Assembly (NCBI GenBank): GCA_023150915.1
Contig: JAKLKA010000031.1
Location: forward strand, 1 to 57,914
Reading direction: 5' to 3'
Source of the DNA: Polyangiaceae bacterium
GTDB taxonomy: Bacteria; Myxococcota_A; Polyangia; Polyangiales; Polyangiaceae
Length of the DNA: 57,914 nt
Part shown: one piece after another, positions 1-6,998 of the stretch
How the letters are laid out: every line of letters begins with the position of its first letter
How positions within the stretch are numbered: the first letter of the stretch is position 1
Notes under the pieces: generated by a model
Told to the model about the DNA's origin: nothing
What the model saw: only the letters and a program-made list of their open reading frames with translations
Database searches by the model: none
Translations under genes and position numbers: made by a program

Positions 1-60
1 GGCACGGGCACCGGCGGCACGGGCACCGGCGGCACGGGCACCGGCGGCGCGGGCACCGGC
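1..60 (+). repeat. 15-base tandem repeat coding Gly-Thr linker
   Basis: Four copies of GGCACGGGCACCGGC (the last has GGCGCG at its start) lie head to tail and code a Gly-Thr-Gly-Thr-Gly linker. The array may continue left of the window. Confidence 0.9.
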
Positions 61-972
61 GGGTCCGGCGCGGGCATCCCGCCCGACAAGCAGAACCTGC
101 GCGTCGCGTTCTTCGGCGACACCAAGAGCGGCACGGATTTCAAGAGCGTGCTGACCCTCGCGGTCAACGAGAAGGCGGACTTCATCCTGGGCGGCGGCGA
201 CTACGACTACAGCCTCAACCCGAGCGCCTGGCTCACCGCCATGAACAGCGTGGTCGGCGCCGACTACCCGATCTTCGGCGCCGTCGGCAATCACGACGTC
301 TTCCCCTCGAACTGGGAGCCCTATGCCACCGAGTTCAAGAAGCGCATGCAGAAGGTAGGGGTCGTCCCCGACAGCCCCGACTTCACCGACGAGAAGTTCT
401 CGATCGTCTATCACGGCATCAAGATCGTGTTCGTGGGGCAGAACGGGAAGAACACCGAGTTTGCCGACTTCATCCAGCAGCAGTTCGCCACCGACGATCA
501 CATCTGGCGCCTGTGCGTGTGGCACAAGAACCAGAACAAGATGCAGGTCGGCGGCAAAGGCGACGAGATGGGCTGGGGGGTCTACGAGAACTGCCGGGCA
601 GCCGGGGCCATCGTCCTGACGGCGCACGAGCACTCGTACCACCGCACCAAGACGCTGACCGACATGACCAACCAGGTGGTGGATGCCACGTGCTCCGATC
701 CGAAGAAGATCTGCGTCGGTCCCGGCCGCACGTTCGCCATGGTTTCTGGCTTGGGCGGCAACGACGTGCGCGTTCAGGCTCGCTGCTTGCCGGCGACCTA
801 CCCGTATGGCTGCAAGCAAGAGTGGGCGCACATCTACACCAGCAACCAGGGCGCCACCTTCGGCGCGATGTTCCTCGACTTCTACGTGAGCGGCGATCCG
901 AAGAAGGCCAAGGCGTACTTCAAGAACGTTCAGAACAAGCTCGTCGACGAGTTCGACATCACCAAGGACTGA
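1..972 (+). CDS. Metallophosphatase (calcineurin-like phosphoesterase), 5' end missing
   Basis: The frame is open from the first base, so the start lies outside the window. The visible part begins with a Gly-Thr-rich linker of about 20 residues made of four near-identical 15-base units, then a calcineurin-like phosphoesterase domain. Metal-binding motifs in order are FFGDT, GGGDYDY, GAVGNHD, a histidine in VWHKNQ and the closing AHEHSYHR, which matches the purple-acid-phosphatase style of the fold. The linker resembles those behind lipoprotein signals elsewhere in the window, so a surface-exposed lipoprotein is likely, though the signal is not visible. The substrate cannot be told. The downstream glycosyltransferase follows after 63 bases in the same frame and may be co-transcribed. 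Confidence 0.85.
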   Translation, partial: GTGTGGTGTGGTGTGGAGTGGSGAGIPPDKQNLRVAFFGDTKSGTDFKSVLTLAVNEKADFILGGGDYDYSLNPSAWLTAMNSVVGADYPIFGAVGNHDVFPSNWEPYATEFKKRMQKVGVVPDSPDFTDEKFSIVYHGIKIVFVGQNGKNTEFADFIQQQFATDDHIWRLCVWHKNQNKMQVGGKGDEMGWGVYENCRAAGAIVLTAHEHSYHRTKTLTDMTNQVVDATCSDPKKICVGPGRTFAMVSGLGGNDVRVQARCLPATYPYGCKQEWAHIYTSNQGATFGAMFLDFYVSGDPKKAKAYFKNVQNKLVDEFDITKD

Positions 973-1035
973 GCCTCGCCGTCCCTGATTTGGGACCGCT
1001 TCGAGCGTGCCGGCCTCGCCGCCCGCCTGACCTGG

Positions 1036-2559
1036 GTGGCGGCGCTGGCCATTGCTGCCCACGCCACCGTGCTTCGCGCGCGGTTCGTCTGGCTCGACCA
1101 CGCCCACCTCACCGCCGGTCTGGCCGTGCGGCAGCCCTCCGAGTGGCTCACGTTGTTCCGCCAGCCGTTCGCGGGCACCGACTACTACCGGCCCCTGGTG
1201 TCGCTCTCGCTCTCGATCGATGCCCTGGTCGGCACGCCGGCCTTCTTTCACGCCGTGAACCTCGGGCTCCACGCTGCGGCCGCGATGCTCTTGCTGGTCT
1301 CGGCCCAAGCGCTGGGCGCATCGCAGCGCTCGGCCACCCTCGGCGCGCTGCTGTTCGCCGCCCATCCGGTCGGGTCGCTGGTGGCGGGGGCCATCGCGTT
1401 TCGGTCCGAGTCGCTGGTCGCCTGTGGCCTGTTCGGACTGGTGGCTGCTCACCTTCACGGGCGAGCCGGCTGGGCGGTGCTGGCCTTGCTGGTGGCCGCG
1501 CTCTCGAAAGAGACCGGATTGGTGCTCGCCCCGCTGGTGGTGCTGGCGCTCGAGGTCGAGCGCCGCGGGTCGCGCCGCTGGCTGCTGCTCGGGGCAGAGA
1601 GCGCGGCCTTGGCCGTGGTGTTGGGGCTGCGCCTGGCCTACGCGCCGCGTCTGCCCGGAGGCTTCCCGGACCTCGGCTTCGGCGAGGCGCTGGGGACGCG
1701 GCTCGCGGCCCTTGCGAAGAGCGCCGCCCTGCTGCTGGTGCCGACGGAACGCACCATCTGCGATGCGTTTCCGGTCACTGCCGCCCACGCGCCGCTGGCG
1801 CTGGTCGGCGGCGTCGTTGCGGCTGGCCTGCTGGCACTGGCGTGGCACGGGCGCGCGCTCGGGCTTCTCACGGCGCTTGCCGTGCTGCCCTCGCTGCAGC
1901 TGGCCCCGACGCTGCGCTGGTGGTCTCCGCATTACCTCTACGTCGCTGCGGGCTGGTTCTTCGTGCTGGTCGCCCGGCGCGTCGAGCGTCGTGGCGCGGG
2001 CGCGCTCTCACTGGCGCTGGCGGTGAGCGCCGTGCTCGCCGCGCTCTCGTGGCACGACGGCCGGCGCTACCTGAACGACGACACCCTCTGGCGGCCGGAG
2101 GTCGCGCGCGAGCCGGCGTGTCGCGAGGGCCACTTCTTTCTGGCAGAGACGGCGCGCCAGCGCGGCGACCGAACGGCGGCGCTGGTGCACTATGAGGCTG
2201 CGCTGAACGCGGACCCCGGCATTCTCGCGTTCGTGGATCGCGACGCGGCCCTCACCAACTACGGACGCGAGTTGTTCGACGCGCGCCGCTACGATGAAGC
2301 CCTGAACGCCTTCGAGGCCGCCCTGGCGCAGACGCCCGACGGGCTCGGCCGGCGCAAATTGAGCCACAACATCGCTGCGGCCCTGCTCGCTCGGGGCGAC
2401 CCGGCGGGTGCGGTGGCGCGACTCGAGGTCGAAGCGCGGCGGCCCGACGCTCTCGACGAGTCGCTCTCGTTGTACGCCCGTGCGCTCGACGGTCTGGGCC
2501 GCGGGCAGGAAGCCGCAGCGGTGCGCCGCCGCCGGGGCGACCCTCACCAGCCCCGGTGA
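1036..2559 (+). CDS. TMTC-like membrane glycosyltransferase with C-terminal TPRs
   Basis: A 507-residue integral membrane protein of the GT-C (mannosyltransferase/TMTC) type. The N-terminal two thirds are hydrophobic and carry features of the family: an FVWLDHAHL segment after the first membrane helix, YYRPLVSLSLSIDAL, an FRSESLVACGLFGL helix and ALSKETGLVLAPLV. The last third (about residue 370 on) is hydrophilic and TPR-like, with ALVHYEAALNADP and ALNAFEAALAQTPD units. Such proteins transfer sugars from a lipid carrier to extracytoplasmic proteins; the acceptor here is unknown. The first Asp of the usual W-D-D-H motif is replaced by Leu. The GTG start is the only standard start near the N-terminus, but 21 open codons precede it, so the true start may be further left. 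The 3' end overlaps the convergent gene by 16 bases. Confidence 0.75.
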   Translation: MAALAIAAHATVLRARFVWLDHAHLTAGLAVRQPSEWLTLFRQPFAGTDYYRPLVSLSLSIDALVGTPAFFHAVNLGLHAAAAMLLLVSAQALGASQRSATLGALLFAAHPVGSLVAGAIAFRSESLVACGLFGLVAAHLHGRAGWAVLALLVAALSKETGLVLAPLVVLALEVERRGSRRWLLLGAESAALAVVLGLRLAYAPRLPGGFPDLGFGEALGTRLAALAKSAALLLVPTERTICDAFPVTAAHAPLALVGGVVAAGLLALAWHGRALGLLTALAVLPSLQLAPTLRWWSPHYLYVAAGWFFVLVARRVERRGAGALSLALAVSAVLAALSWHDGRRYLNDDTLWRPEVAREPACREGHFFLAETARQRGDRTAALVHYEAALNADPGILAFVDRDAALTNYGRELFDARRYDEALNAFEAALAQTPDGLGRRKLSHNIAAALLARGDPAGAVARLEVEARRPDALDESLSLYARALDGLGRGQEAAAVRRRRGDPHQPR

Positions 2560-3248
2560 ACCGAGTACTTCCCCGCGCGGGTGTCGATCGCCAGAAACGA
2601 GATCTCGCCGTGGGAGCACGAGCCGCTGTTCAAGAACAGACGCTCGCCGTGCTCGGCGCGCGTCGCGATGTGCGTGTGACCCGTGACCACCACGTCGGCC
2701 TGTCGCAGGCGCGCCTCGTTCACCGCCCACCGCTGGAAGCTGCACGTTCGTGGATCCAGGCTCGCGCCGCCGCGGGCGCTGTCCAGCCGGCGCAACAGTC
2801 GATAGGCCGCTGCGAAGCCGAAGCGCCGCACCCAGGCGCCGACCCAAACCCCCAGCTCGGACAGCCAGCGCGCGTGGCTCACCACCAGGTCGTTCTGGTG
2901 GCCGTGCGTGAACAGCAGGCGGACACCGTCGGCCGTCACGCTCAGCTCGGCCGGTACACCCAGCGCGGCAGCCGCGATGTCGTGGTTGCCGTGCACGTAT
3001 TGGTAGATGGACTTATCGAAGCGGCGAGCGATCGCTGCGTGCGCGCTGCGCGCGGCAGCGAGCTCGCCCAGGGGGCTGCCCGGCAGCCGACCGGTGAGGG
3101 TTTCCCAGATATCGCCGAGCAGCACGATGCGCTCGAAGCTGCCCTCCAGAAACGAGAGAAAACGCAGGAAATCTCCGTCGTCATGGCCGAAAGCGTCCGC
3201 TCGGCCGCCCGCGCCGAGGTGCAGATCCGACACCACCGCGATCTTCAT
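2544..3248 (-). CDS. Metallophosphoesterase (LpxH/YfcE-like fold)
   Basis: A 234-residue cytosolic phosphoesterase starting at MKIAVVSDLHLGAGG. All five motifs of the calcineurin-like fold are present: SDLHLG, LLGDIWE, VHGNHD, FTHGHQND and VTGHTHIA. The arrangement and length resemble UDP-diacylglucosamine hydrolase relatives, but the LpxH assignment is not secure. A longer frame reaches 3323, yet the SDLHLG strand is always close to the N-terminus in this family, so the ATG at 3248 is preferred. The upstream region is unusually AT-rich and contains a CTAGA-TTTT-TCTAG palindrome. The gene is convergent with the TPR glycosyltransferase and overlaps its end. Confidence 0.82.
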   Translation of the reverse strand: MKIAVVSDLHLGAGGRADAFGHDDGDFLRFLSFLEGSFERIVLLGDIWETLTGRLPGSPLGELAAARSAHAAIARRFDKSIYQYVHGNHDIAAAALGVPAELSVTADGVRLLFTHGHQNDLVVSHARWLSELGVWVGAWVRRFGFAAAYRLLRRLDSARGGASLDPRTCSFQRWAVNEARLRQADVVVTGHTHIATRAEHGERLFLNSGSCSHGEISFLAIDTRAGKYSVHRGW

Positions 3249-3288
3249 CGGGCTGCCGCGCGTGTGATGAAGAGCAGAAACATTTGCA

Positions 3289-3302
3289 CTAGATTTTTCT
3301 AG
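3289..3302. promoter_or_regulatory. AT-rich palindrome upstream of metallophosphoesterase gene
   Basis: The 14 bases CTAGATTTTTCTAG form an inverted repeat, with CTAGA facing TCTAG across four T residues, in an otherwise GC-rich region. It is 41 bases upstream of the minus-strand start at 3248 and could be an operator or part of a promoter. No factor is known. Confidence 0.35.
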
Positions 3303-3439
3303 CTCGAACGCGGCCCTCGGCAAGCTGCTTCGCGGAGTGCGACAACGATGTCAGGGCTCGGGGCGGCATGACATCCGTGTCACGGTGCTCCGCCCGTGAA
3401 AACCGGTGCAAAAAAGCGGCGCACGGTTTTTGCGACTGC

Positions 3440-3445
3440 TATGCT
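3440..3445 (+). promoter_or_regulatory. Candidate -10 element (TATGCT) for the Gly-rich lipoprotein
   Basis: TATGCT lies 85 bases before the start at 3530. The same hexamer occurs upstream of the genes at 36828 (minus) and 50271. No convincing -35 element is visible. Confidence 0.35.
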
Positions 3446-3529
3446 TCGGAGTGCTCGCCACAGTCTTCCCCGTGCCCGGCTAGTCGGGCCACGGGGGCTC
3501 GAAACGGGCGTTTCGGAGGTCAGTTAGAT

Positions 3530-3841
3530 ATGCGTTTTAGGAATCTCGCTTTCGGCTTGGCATGTCTCACCGCCCTGGCCGCCGTGCAGGCGGGCTGCGG
3601 CGATGACGACGACAGCAGCGGCGGCAGCAGCACCGGCGGCACCGCCGGCACGGGCGGCAGCGGCACCGGTGGCAGCAGCACCGGCGGCACTGCAGGCTCC
3701 GGTGGCGGCACCGCAGGCTCCGGCGGCGGCACCGCAGGCTCCGGCGGCGGCACCGCAGGCTCCTGCGGCAGCGGCACGGGCGGCAGCGGCACGGGCGGCA
3801 GCGGCACCGGCGGCTCGCCCAGCGACTCCGGCACCGACTGA
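3530..3841 (+). CDS. Small Gly/Thr/Ser-rich lipoprotein
   Basis: A 103-residue protein. A typical lipoprotein signal (AVQAGC lipobox near residue 24) is followed by an acidic CGDDDDSS stretch and then only low-complexity Gly, Ser, Thr and Ala, made of GTGGS and GGGTAGS repeats. No folded domain is visible, so it may be a surface spacer or a relic. The ATG is chosen because GGAGGT lies nine bases upstream; the open frame extends further left, but that part is out of character. A strong hairpin follows the stop. Linkers of this composition occur in many neighbouring lipoproteins here. Confidence 0.65.
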   Translation: MRFRNLAFGLACLTALAAVQAGCGDDDDSSGGSSTGGTAGTGGSGTGGSSTGGTAGSGGGTAGSGGGTAGSGGGTAGSCGSGTGGSGTGGSGTGGSPSDSGTD

Positions 3842-3891
3842 GCTCGGCCGGAATCGGTCGCGGCGAGCAGGTCTTGCCGTGATGGCAATCT

Positions 3892-3921
3892 CACTGCGGC
3901 GTCCTTCGGGGCGCCGCAGTG
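3892..3921 (+). terminator. Hairpin with UUCG tetraloop
   Basis: CACTGCGGCGTCC and GGGCGCCGCAGTG pair over 13 positions (one G-T wobble) around a TTCG loop, giving the very stable C(UUCG)G tetraloop. It lies 50 bases after the lipoprotein stop and just before the promoter of the exporter operon. A clear T-run is lacking (TCATTT follows), so termination is likely but not certain. Confidence 0.6.
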
Positions 3922-3933
3922 TCATTTGGGGGC

Positions 3934-3939
3934 TAGACT
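3934..3939 (+). promoter_or_regulatory. Leaderless -10 element (TAGACT) of exporter operon
   Basis: TAGACT ends seven bases before the GTG at 3947. Transcription starting at the usual distance would begin at or next to the start codon. This supports GTG 3947 over the TTG 21 bases earlier. Confidence 0.55.
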
Positions 3940-3946
3940 GCGCTCC

Positions 3947-5071
3947 GTGCTCCGCATCGCCCTCCAGTCGCTGGCGCACGATCGCGGGAAGCTGGTCGCT
4001 TCCATCGCCGGGGTCGCGTTCGCGGCGACGCTGGTATTTGCGCAGGTGGGGCTCTACGCCGGGTTCCTCCAGAGCTCGAGCGCGGTGATTCGTCACGTCG
4101 GCGGTGACGTCTGGGTGATGGCCCGGGGCACGGTCGTGGTCGACAACGGCGAGCGCCTGAGCGCAGGCAGCCGCGAGATCGCTGCGGCCCATCCGTGCGT
4201 CGAGCGCGTGCGCGGGCTGGTGCTCTCGTTCCAGGCCTTGCGAAAACCCAACGGCAGCCTCGAGGCCGTGCAGATCGTCGGCTTCGAGCCGAGCCCGAAG
4301 AGGGTGGTGCCCTGGGCCATGGCGCGGGGGTTGCCGCAGGACTTGCACGCGCCGATGCGCGTCGCGGTGGATCGGCTCGACGTCGAGAAGCTCGCCATCG
4401 ACGGCGATCCAATCGGTGCCGAGCTGGGTATCGGGCGTGAGTCGGTGCGCGTCGCTGCGGTCACGGACGGCATTCGCGCCTTCACCCTGGCGCCCTATGT
4501 GTTCGCCGAGCTCGACACAGCCCGGCGCCTCGCGCTGCTGGGTGCCGATCAGGCCTTCTACTGGGTGCTCGACCTGGCCCGCCCCGAGTGCGCGTCCGAC
4601 GTGGTCGCGGCCGTCGACCGTCACCCCGATCTGGTGGCGAGGCGTACCGACGACTTCCGAGAGATGACCGAGACCTACTGGGTCGCGGGGTCGGGAGCGG
4701 GCGCTGCCCTGGGCTTCAGCGCCCTGCTCGGCCTCGTCGTGGGCGTGGTGATCGTGGGCCAGACCCTGTACGCGGTCACCAAAGAGCACATGCGAGAGCT
4801 TGCCACGCTCAAGGCCATCGGCGCCTCGCCTGCCGAGATCGTCAGCTTCGTGGCGTGGCAGGCGGCTTTCTTGGCGCTGGTGGGCGGCGGCCTCGGCTTG
4901 GGCATGGCGTTCGGGGTGCGAAACCTGGCCGTGGACGCCGGGCTGACCATCGTGCTTTCGGGGCCAGTGCTGGGTGTCGGGTGCGGAGCGGTGCTGATGA
5001 TGTGTGCCGTGGCAAGCTTGTGGAGCGTGCGCGCGGTGCTCGCCCTCGAGGCCGCCGAGGTGTTCCGATGA
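3947..5071 (+). CDS. ABC exporter permease, DevC/FtsX-like
   Basis: A 374-residue permease of the MacB/FtsX/DevC type. One membrane helix lies near the N-terminus (LVASIAGVAFAATLVFAQVG), followed by a long extracytoplasmic domain and three C-terminal helices (from about residue 240, including LLGLVVGVVIVGQTLYA). The motif KEHMRELATLKAIGAS is the conserved cytoplasmic loop of FtsX-like permeases. With the ATPase and adaptor that follow, it should form an inner-membrane exporter of lipids, lipoproteins or peptides; in cyanobacteria the DevBCA system exports glycolipids. The start is GTG 3947, supported by a TAGACT element. The stop overlaps the ATPase start in ATGA. Confidence 0.85.
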   Translation: MLRIALQSLAHDRGKLVASIAGVAFAATLVFAQVGLYAGFLQSSSAVIRHVGGDVWVMARGTVVVDNGERLSAGSREIAAAHPCVERVRGLVLSFQALRKPNGSLEAVQIVGFEPSPKRVVPWAMARGLPQDLHAPMRVAVDRLDVEKLAIDGDPIGAELGIGRESVRVAAVTDGIRAFTLAPYVFAELDTARRLALLGADQAFYWVLDLARPECASDVVAAVDRHPDLVARRTDDFREMTETYWVAGSGAGAALGFSALLGLVVGVVIVGQTLYAVTKEHMRELATLKAIGASPAEIVSFVAWQAAFLALVGGGLGLGMAFGVRNLAVDAGLTIVLSGPVLGVGCGAVLMMCAVASLWSVRAVLALEAAEVFR

Positions 5072-5778
5072 AGCGGGTGCTGGTGCGGTCCGAGGCACTC
5101 GAGAAGACCTTCGGCGAGGGCGAGCTCGAGACGCCGGTGCTCAAGGGCGTCTCGGTGGAAGTGGCGGCTGGCGAGCTGGTGCTCCTGATGGGACCATCGG
5201 GCTCGGGCAAGACCACGCTGATCTCGATCCTGGCTGGCTTGCTCCGGCCCACCGCCGGCAACGTCGAGCTGTGCGGCTCGGTCATCTCCGAGTTGCACGA
5301 GGCCGAAGTGACGCGTGTCAGGCGTCGCCACCTGGGCTTCGTGTTTCAGAGCTACAATCTCTTCCCCGCCTTGACCGCGCTCGACAACATTGCCGAGGTC
5401 TTGAAGCTCAAAGGGCTCCCGGCTCGCGAGGCGCGCGAGCGCGCGACGCGGGCTCTGACCGACGTGGGGCTGGGCGAACGTCTGCACCATCGACCCGGCG
5501 AGCTGTCGGGTGGGCAGAAGCAGCGGGTCGCCATCGCCCGGGCGCTGGCGGGCGATCCGGCGCTGATCATGGGTGACGAGGTCACCGCCGCGCTCGACAC
5601 CCACACCGCGCTGCACGTGCTCGAGATCTTGCGCGGTCAGGTCAGCGCCGAGCGAGGGATCTTGCTCGTGACCCACGACAAGCGCCTGGAGCAGTTCGCC
5701 GACCGCGTCATCGAGATCGAAGATGGGCAGATCTCGCGAGTGCTTCCCGGCGGCGCCGGCACCGGAGCCGCCGCATGA
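5068..5778 (+). CDS. ABC exporter ATPase, DevA/LolD-like
   Basis: A 236-residue nucleotide-binding subunit. It has Walker A GPSGSGKTTL, a Q-loop in VFQSYNLFPALT, signature LSGGQKQRVAIARAL, Walker B ALIMGDE and the switch histidine in LLVTHDKR. The motif after Walker B is DEVTAALD where the family usually has DEPTAALD (Pro to Val), which is odd but should not stop catalysis. It belongs to the LolD/MacB/DevA group that serves FtsX-like permeases. The start codon overlaps the permease stop and the stop overlaps the adaptor start (both ATGA), so the three proteins are translationally coupled. Confidence 0.92.
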   Translation: MKRVLVRSEALEKTFGEGELETPVLKGVSVEVAAGELVLLMGPSGSGKTTLISILAGLLRPTAGNVELCGSVISELHEAEVTRVRRRHLGFVFQSYNLFPALTALDNIAEVLKLKGLPAREARERATRALTDVGLGERLHHRPGELSGGQKQRVAIARALAGDPALIMGDEVTAALDTHTALHVLEILRGQVSAERGILLVTHDKRLEQFADRVIEIEDGQISRVLPGGAGTGAAA

Positions 5779-6998
5779 GGAAGCGTCGCCGCTGGGGGCT
5801 CGTTGCCGTGAGCGCGCTGGTCGCCCTCATCGGCGCCCTGTGGCTTCATGGCGGCGCCACGGCAGAGACCACCGCAGTCGATGCGGGTGACGTGGGCGAG
5901 CGCATCGTGGCTCGCGCGGTGGTCGTGCCGAAAGACGGCATCGCCGAGGTGCGGCCGCGGACCGACGGCAAGGTCGTCAAGGTGCTGGTGCGCGAAGGCC
6001 AGAGCGTGAAATCTGGGGACTTGCTCGCCGAGATCGAGCCCGAGACGGTGGAGAGCGAGGTGGCCCGGCGTGAGGCCGAGCTCGACAGCCTGCGCGGCAG
6101 CGCCGCCGCGGTGGCGCAGGGCGCACGCCCCGAAGAGCTCTCGGCCGCCGAGGCCGAGCTGCGCGCCACCCGAGAAGAGCTGGCGCTCGCCGAGTCGCGG
6201 GCGCTTCGCGAGCAGAAGCTGGCCGAGCGGGGCGTGAGCGCGCCAGCCGCGGCGGACGAAGCCAAGCGCGCGCTGGGCGTGGCCCGCGCGCGGGTCGAGG
6301 CCTCTGAGGCCCGTGTGCGGCTTGCCAAGGCCGGCGGGCGCAAGAGCGAGGTCACCTCGGCCAACGCCCGGGTGCGAGCCGCAAGGGCCGCGGTGTCGCA
6401 GGCCAAGCAAGAGCTGGGCAAGACCCGTCTGCTCGCGCCGATCGATGGGGTCGTGCTCTCGCGCCGCATCGACCCCGGCGACGTGATCGCCGGGAGCACC
6501 GCCGGCGTCGGAGCCCCGGTCTTCGAGATCGCCGACGTGTCGAACGTCGAGCTCCAGATGGAGGTCGAAGAGGTCGATTCGTCGCGGCTGGTCCCTGGCC
6601 TGGCCGTGCGGGTGACACCGCCAGGAAGGCCCGAGACGCTCGGCTCGGGGACGGTGTCGCGCGTGGGGGCGCAGCTGCAGCGTCGAAGCATTGGCGCGTT
6701 CGACGCCCGAGAGCGCGGCGAAGGTTGGGTTCGGGTGGGCTGGATCGACGCCCACTGGGAGGCCGGGCAGGCGATGCCTCTGGGGCAACGGGTCGAGGTG
6801 GTCGCCCAGCTGCCGCCGCGCAGGGTCACGGCCCGTGTTCCGCGCAGCGCGGTTCGAGTTCGAAACGGTCGCGCCACGGTAGATGTCGCGACCACCCTCG
6901 GTTTCCGCGAGACGGCCGTCGACCTCGGAGCGGCCGACGACTCGCACGTCGAGGTTCGCGGCCTTCCGGCAGGCGCGCGCGTGCGCACCAAGCGCTAG
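5775..6998 (+). CDS. HlyD/DevB-type periplasmic adaptor
   Basis: A 407-residue membrane-fusion protein: one N-terminal membrane helix (WGLVAVSALVALIGALWL), a first lipoyl half (GKVVKVLVREGQSVKSGD), a long Ala/Glu/Arg-rich coiled-coil hairpin (about residues 95-220), the second lipoyl half (LLAPIDGVVLSRRIDPGD) and a beta-barrel region. It should bridge the DevCA-like inner-membrane exporter to an outer-membrane channel. No TolC-like gene is nearby, so the channel must be coded elsewhere. The last base pairs are shared with the convergent kinase gene: the sequence CTAG holds TAG stops on both strands. Confidence 0.9.
   Translation: MRKRRRWGLVAVSALVALIGALWLHGGATAETTAVDAGDVGERIVARAVVVPKDGIAEVRPRTDGKVVKVLVREGQSVKSGDLLAEIEPETVESEVARREAELDSLRGSAAAVAQGARPEELSAAEAELRATREELALAESRALREQKLAERGVSAPAAADEAKRALGVARARVEASEARVRLAKAGGRKSEVTSANARVRAARAAVSQAKQELGKTRLLAPIDGVVLSRRIDPGDVIAGSTAGVGAPVFEIADVSNVELQMEVEEVDSSRLVPGLAVRVTPPGRPETLGSGTVSRVGAQLQRRSIGAFDARERGEGWVRVGWIDAHWEAGQAMPLGQRVEVVAQLPPRRVTARVPRSAVRVRNGRATVDVATTLGFRETAVDLGAADDSHVEVRGLPAGARVRTKR

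Noticed and set aside
3603-3830. Regular GGC/ACC/GGC repeats that could be taken for a CRISPR array
   Set aside because: Units are short, contiguous and in frame with a lipoprotein; there are no spacers and no cas genes.
5068-5778. Pro to Val change in the DEPTAALD motif of the exporter ATPase as a sign of inactivation
   Set aside because: Catalytic Walker A, Walker B Glu, signature and switch His are all intact, so the enzyme should be active.
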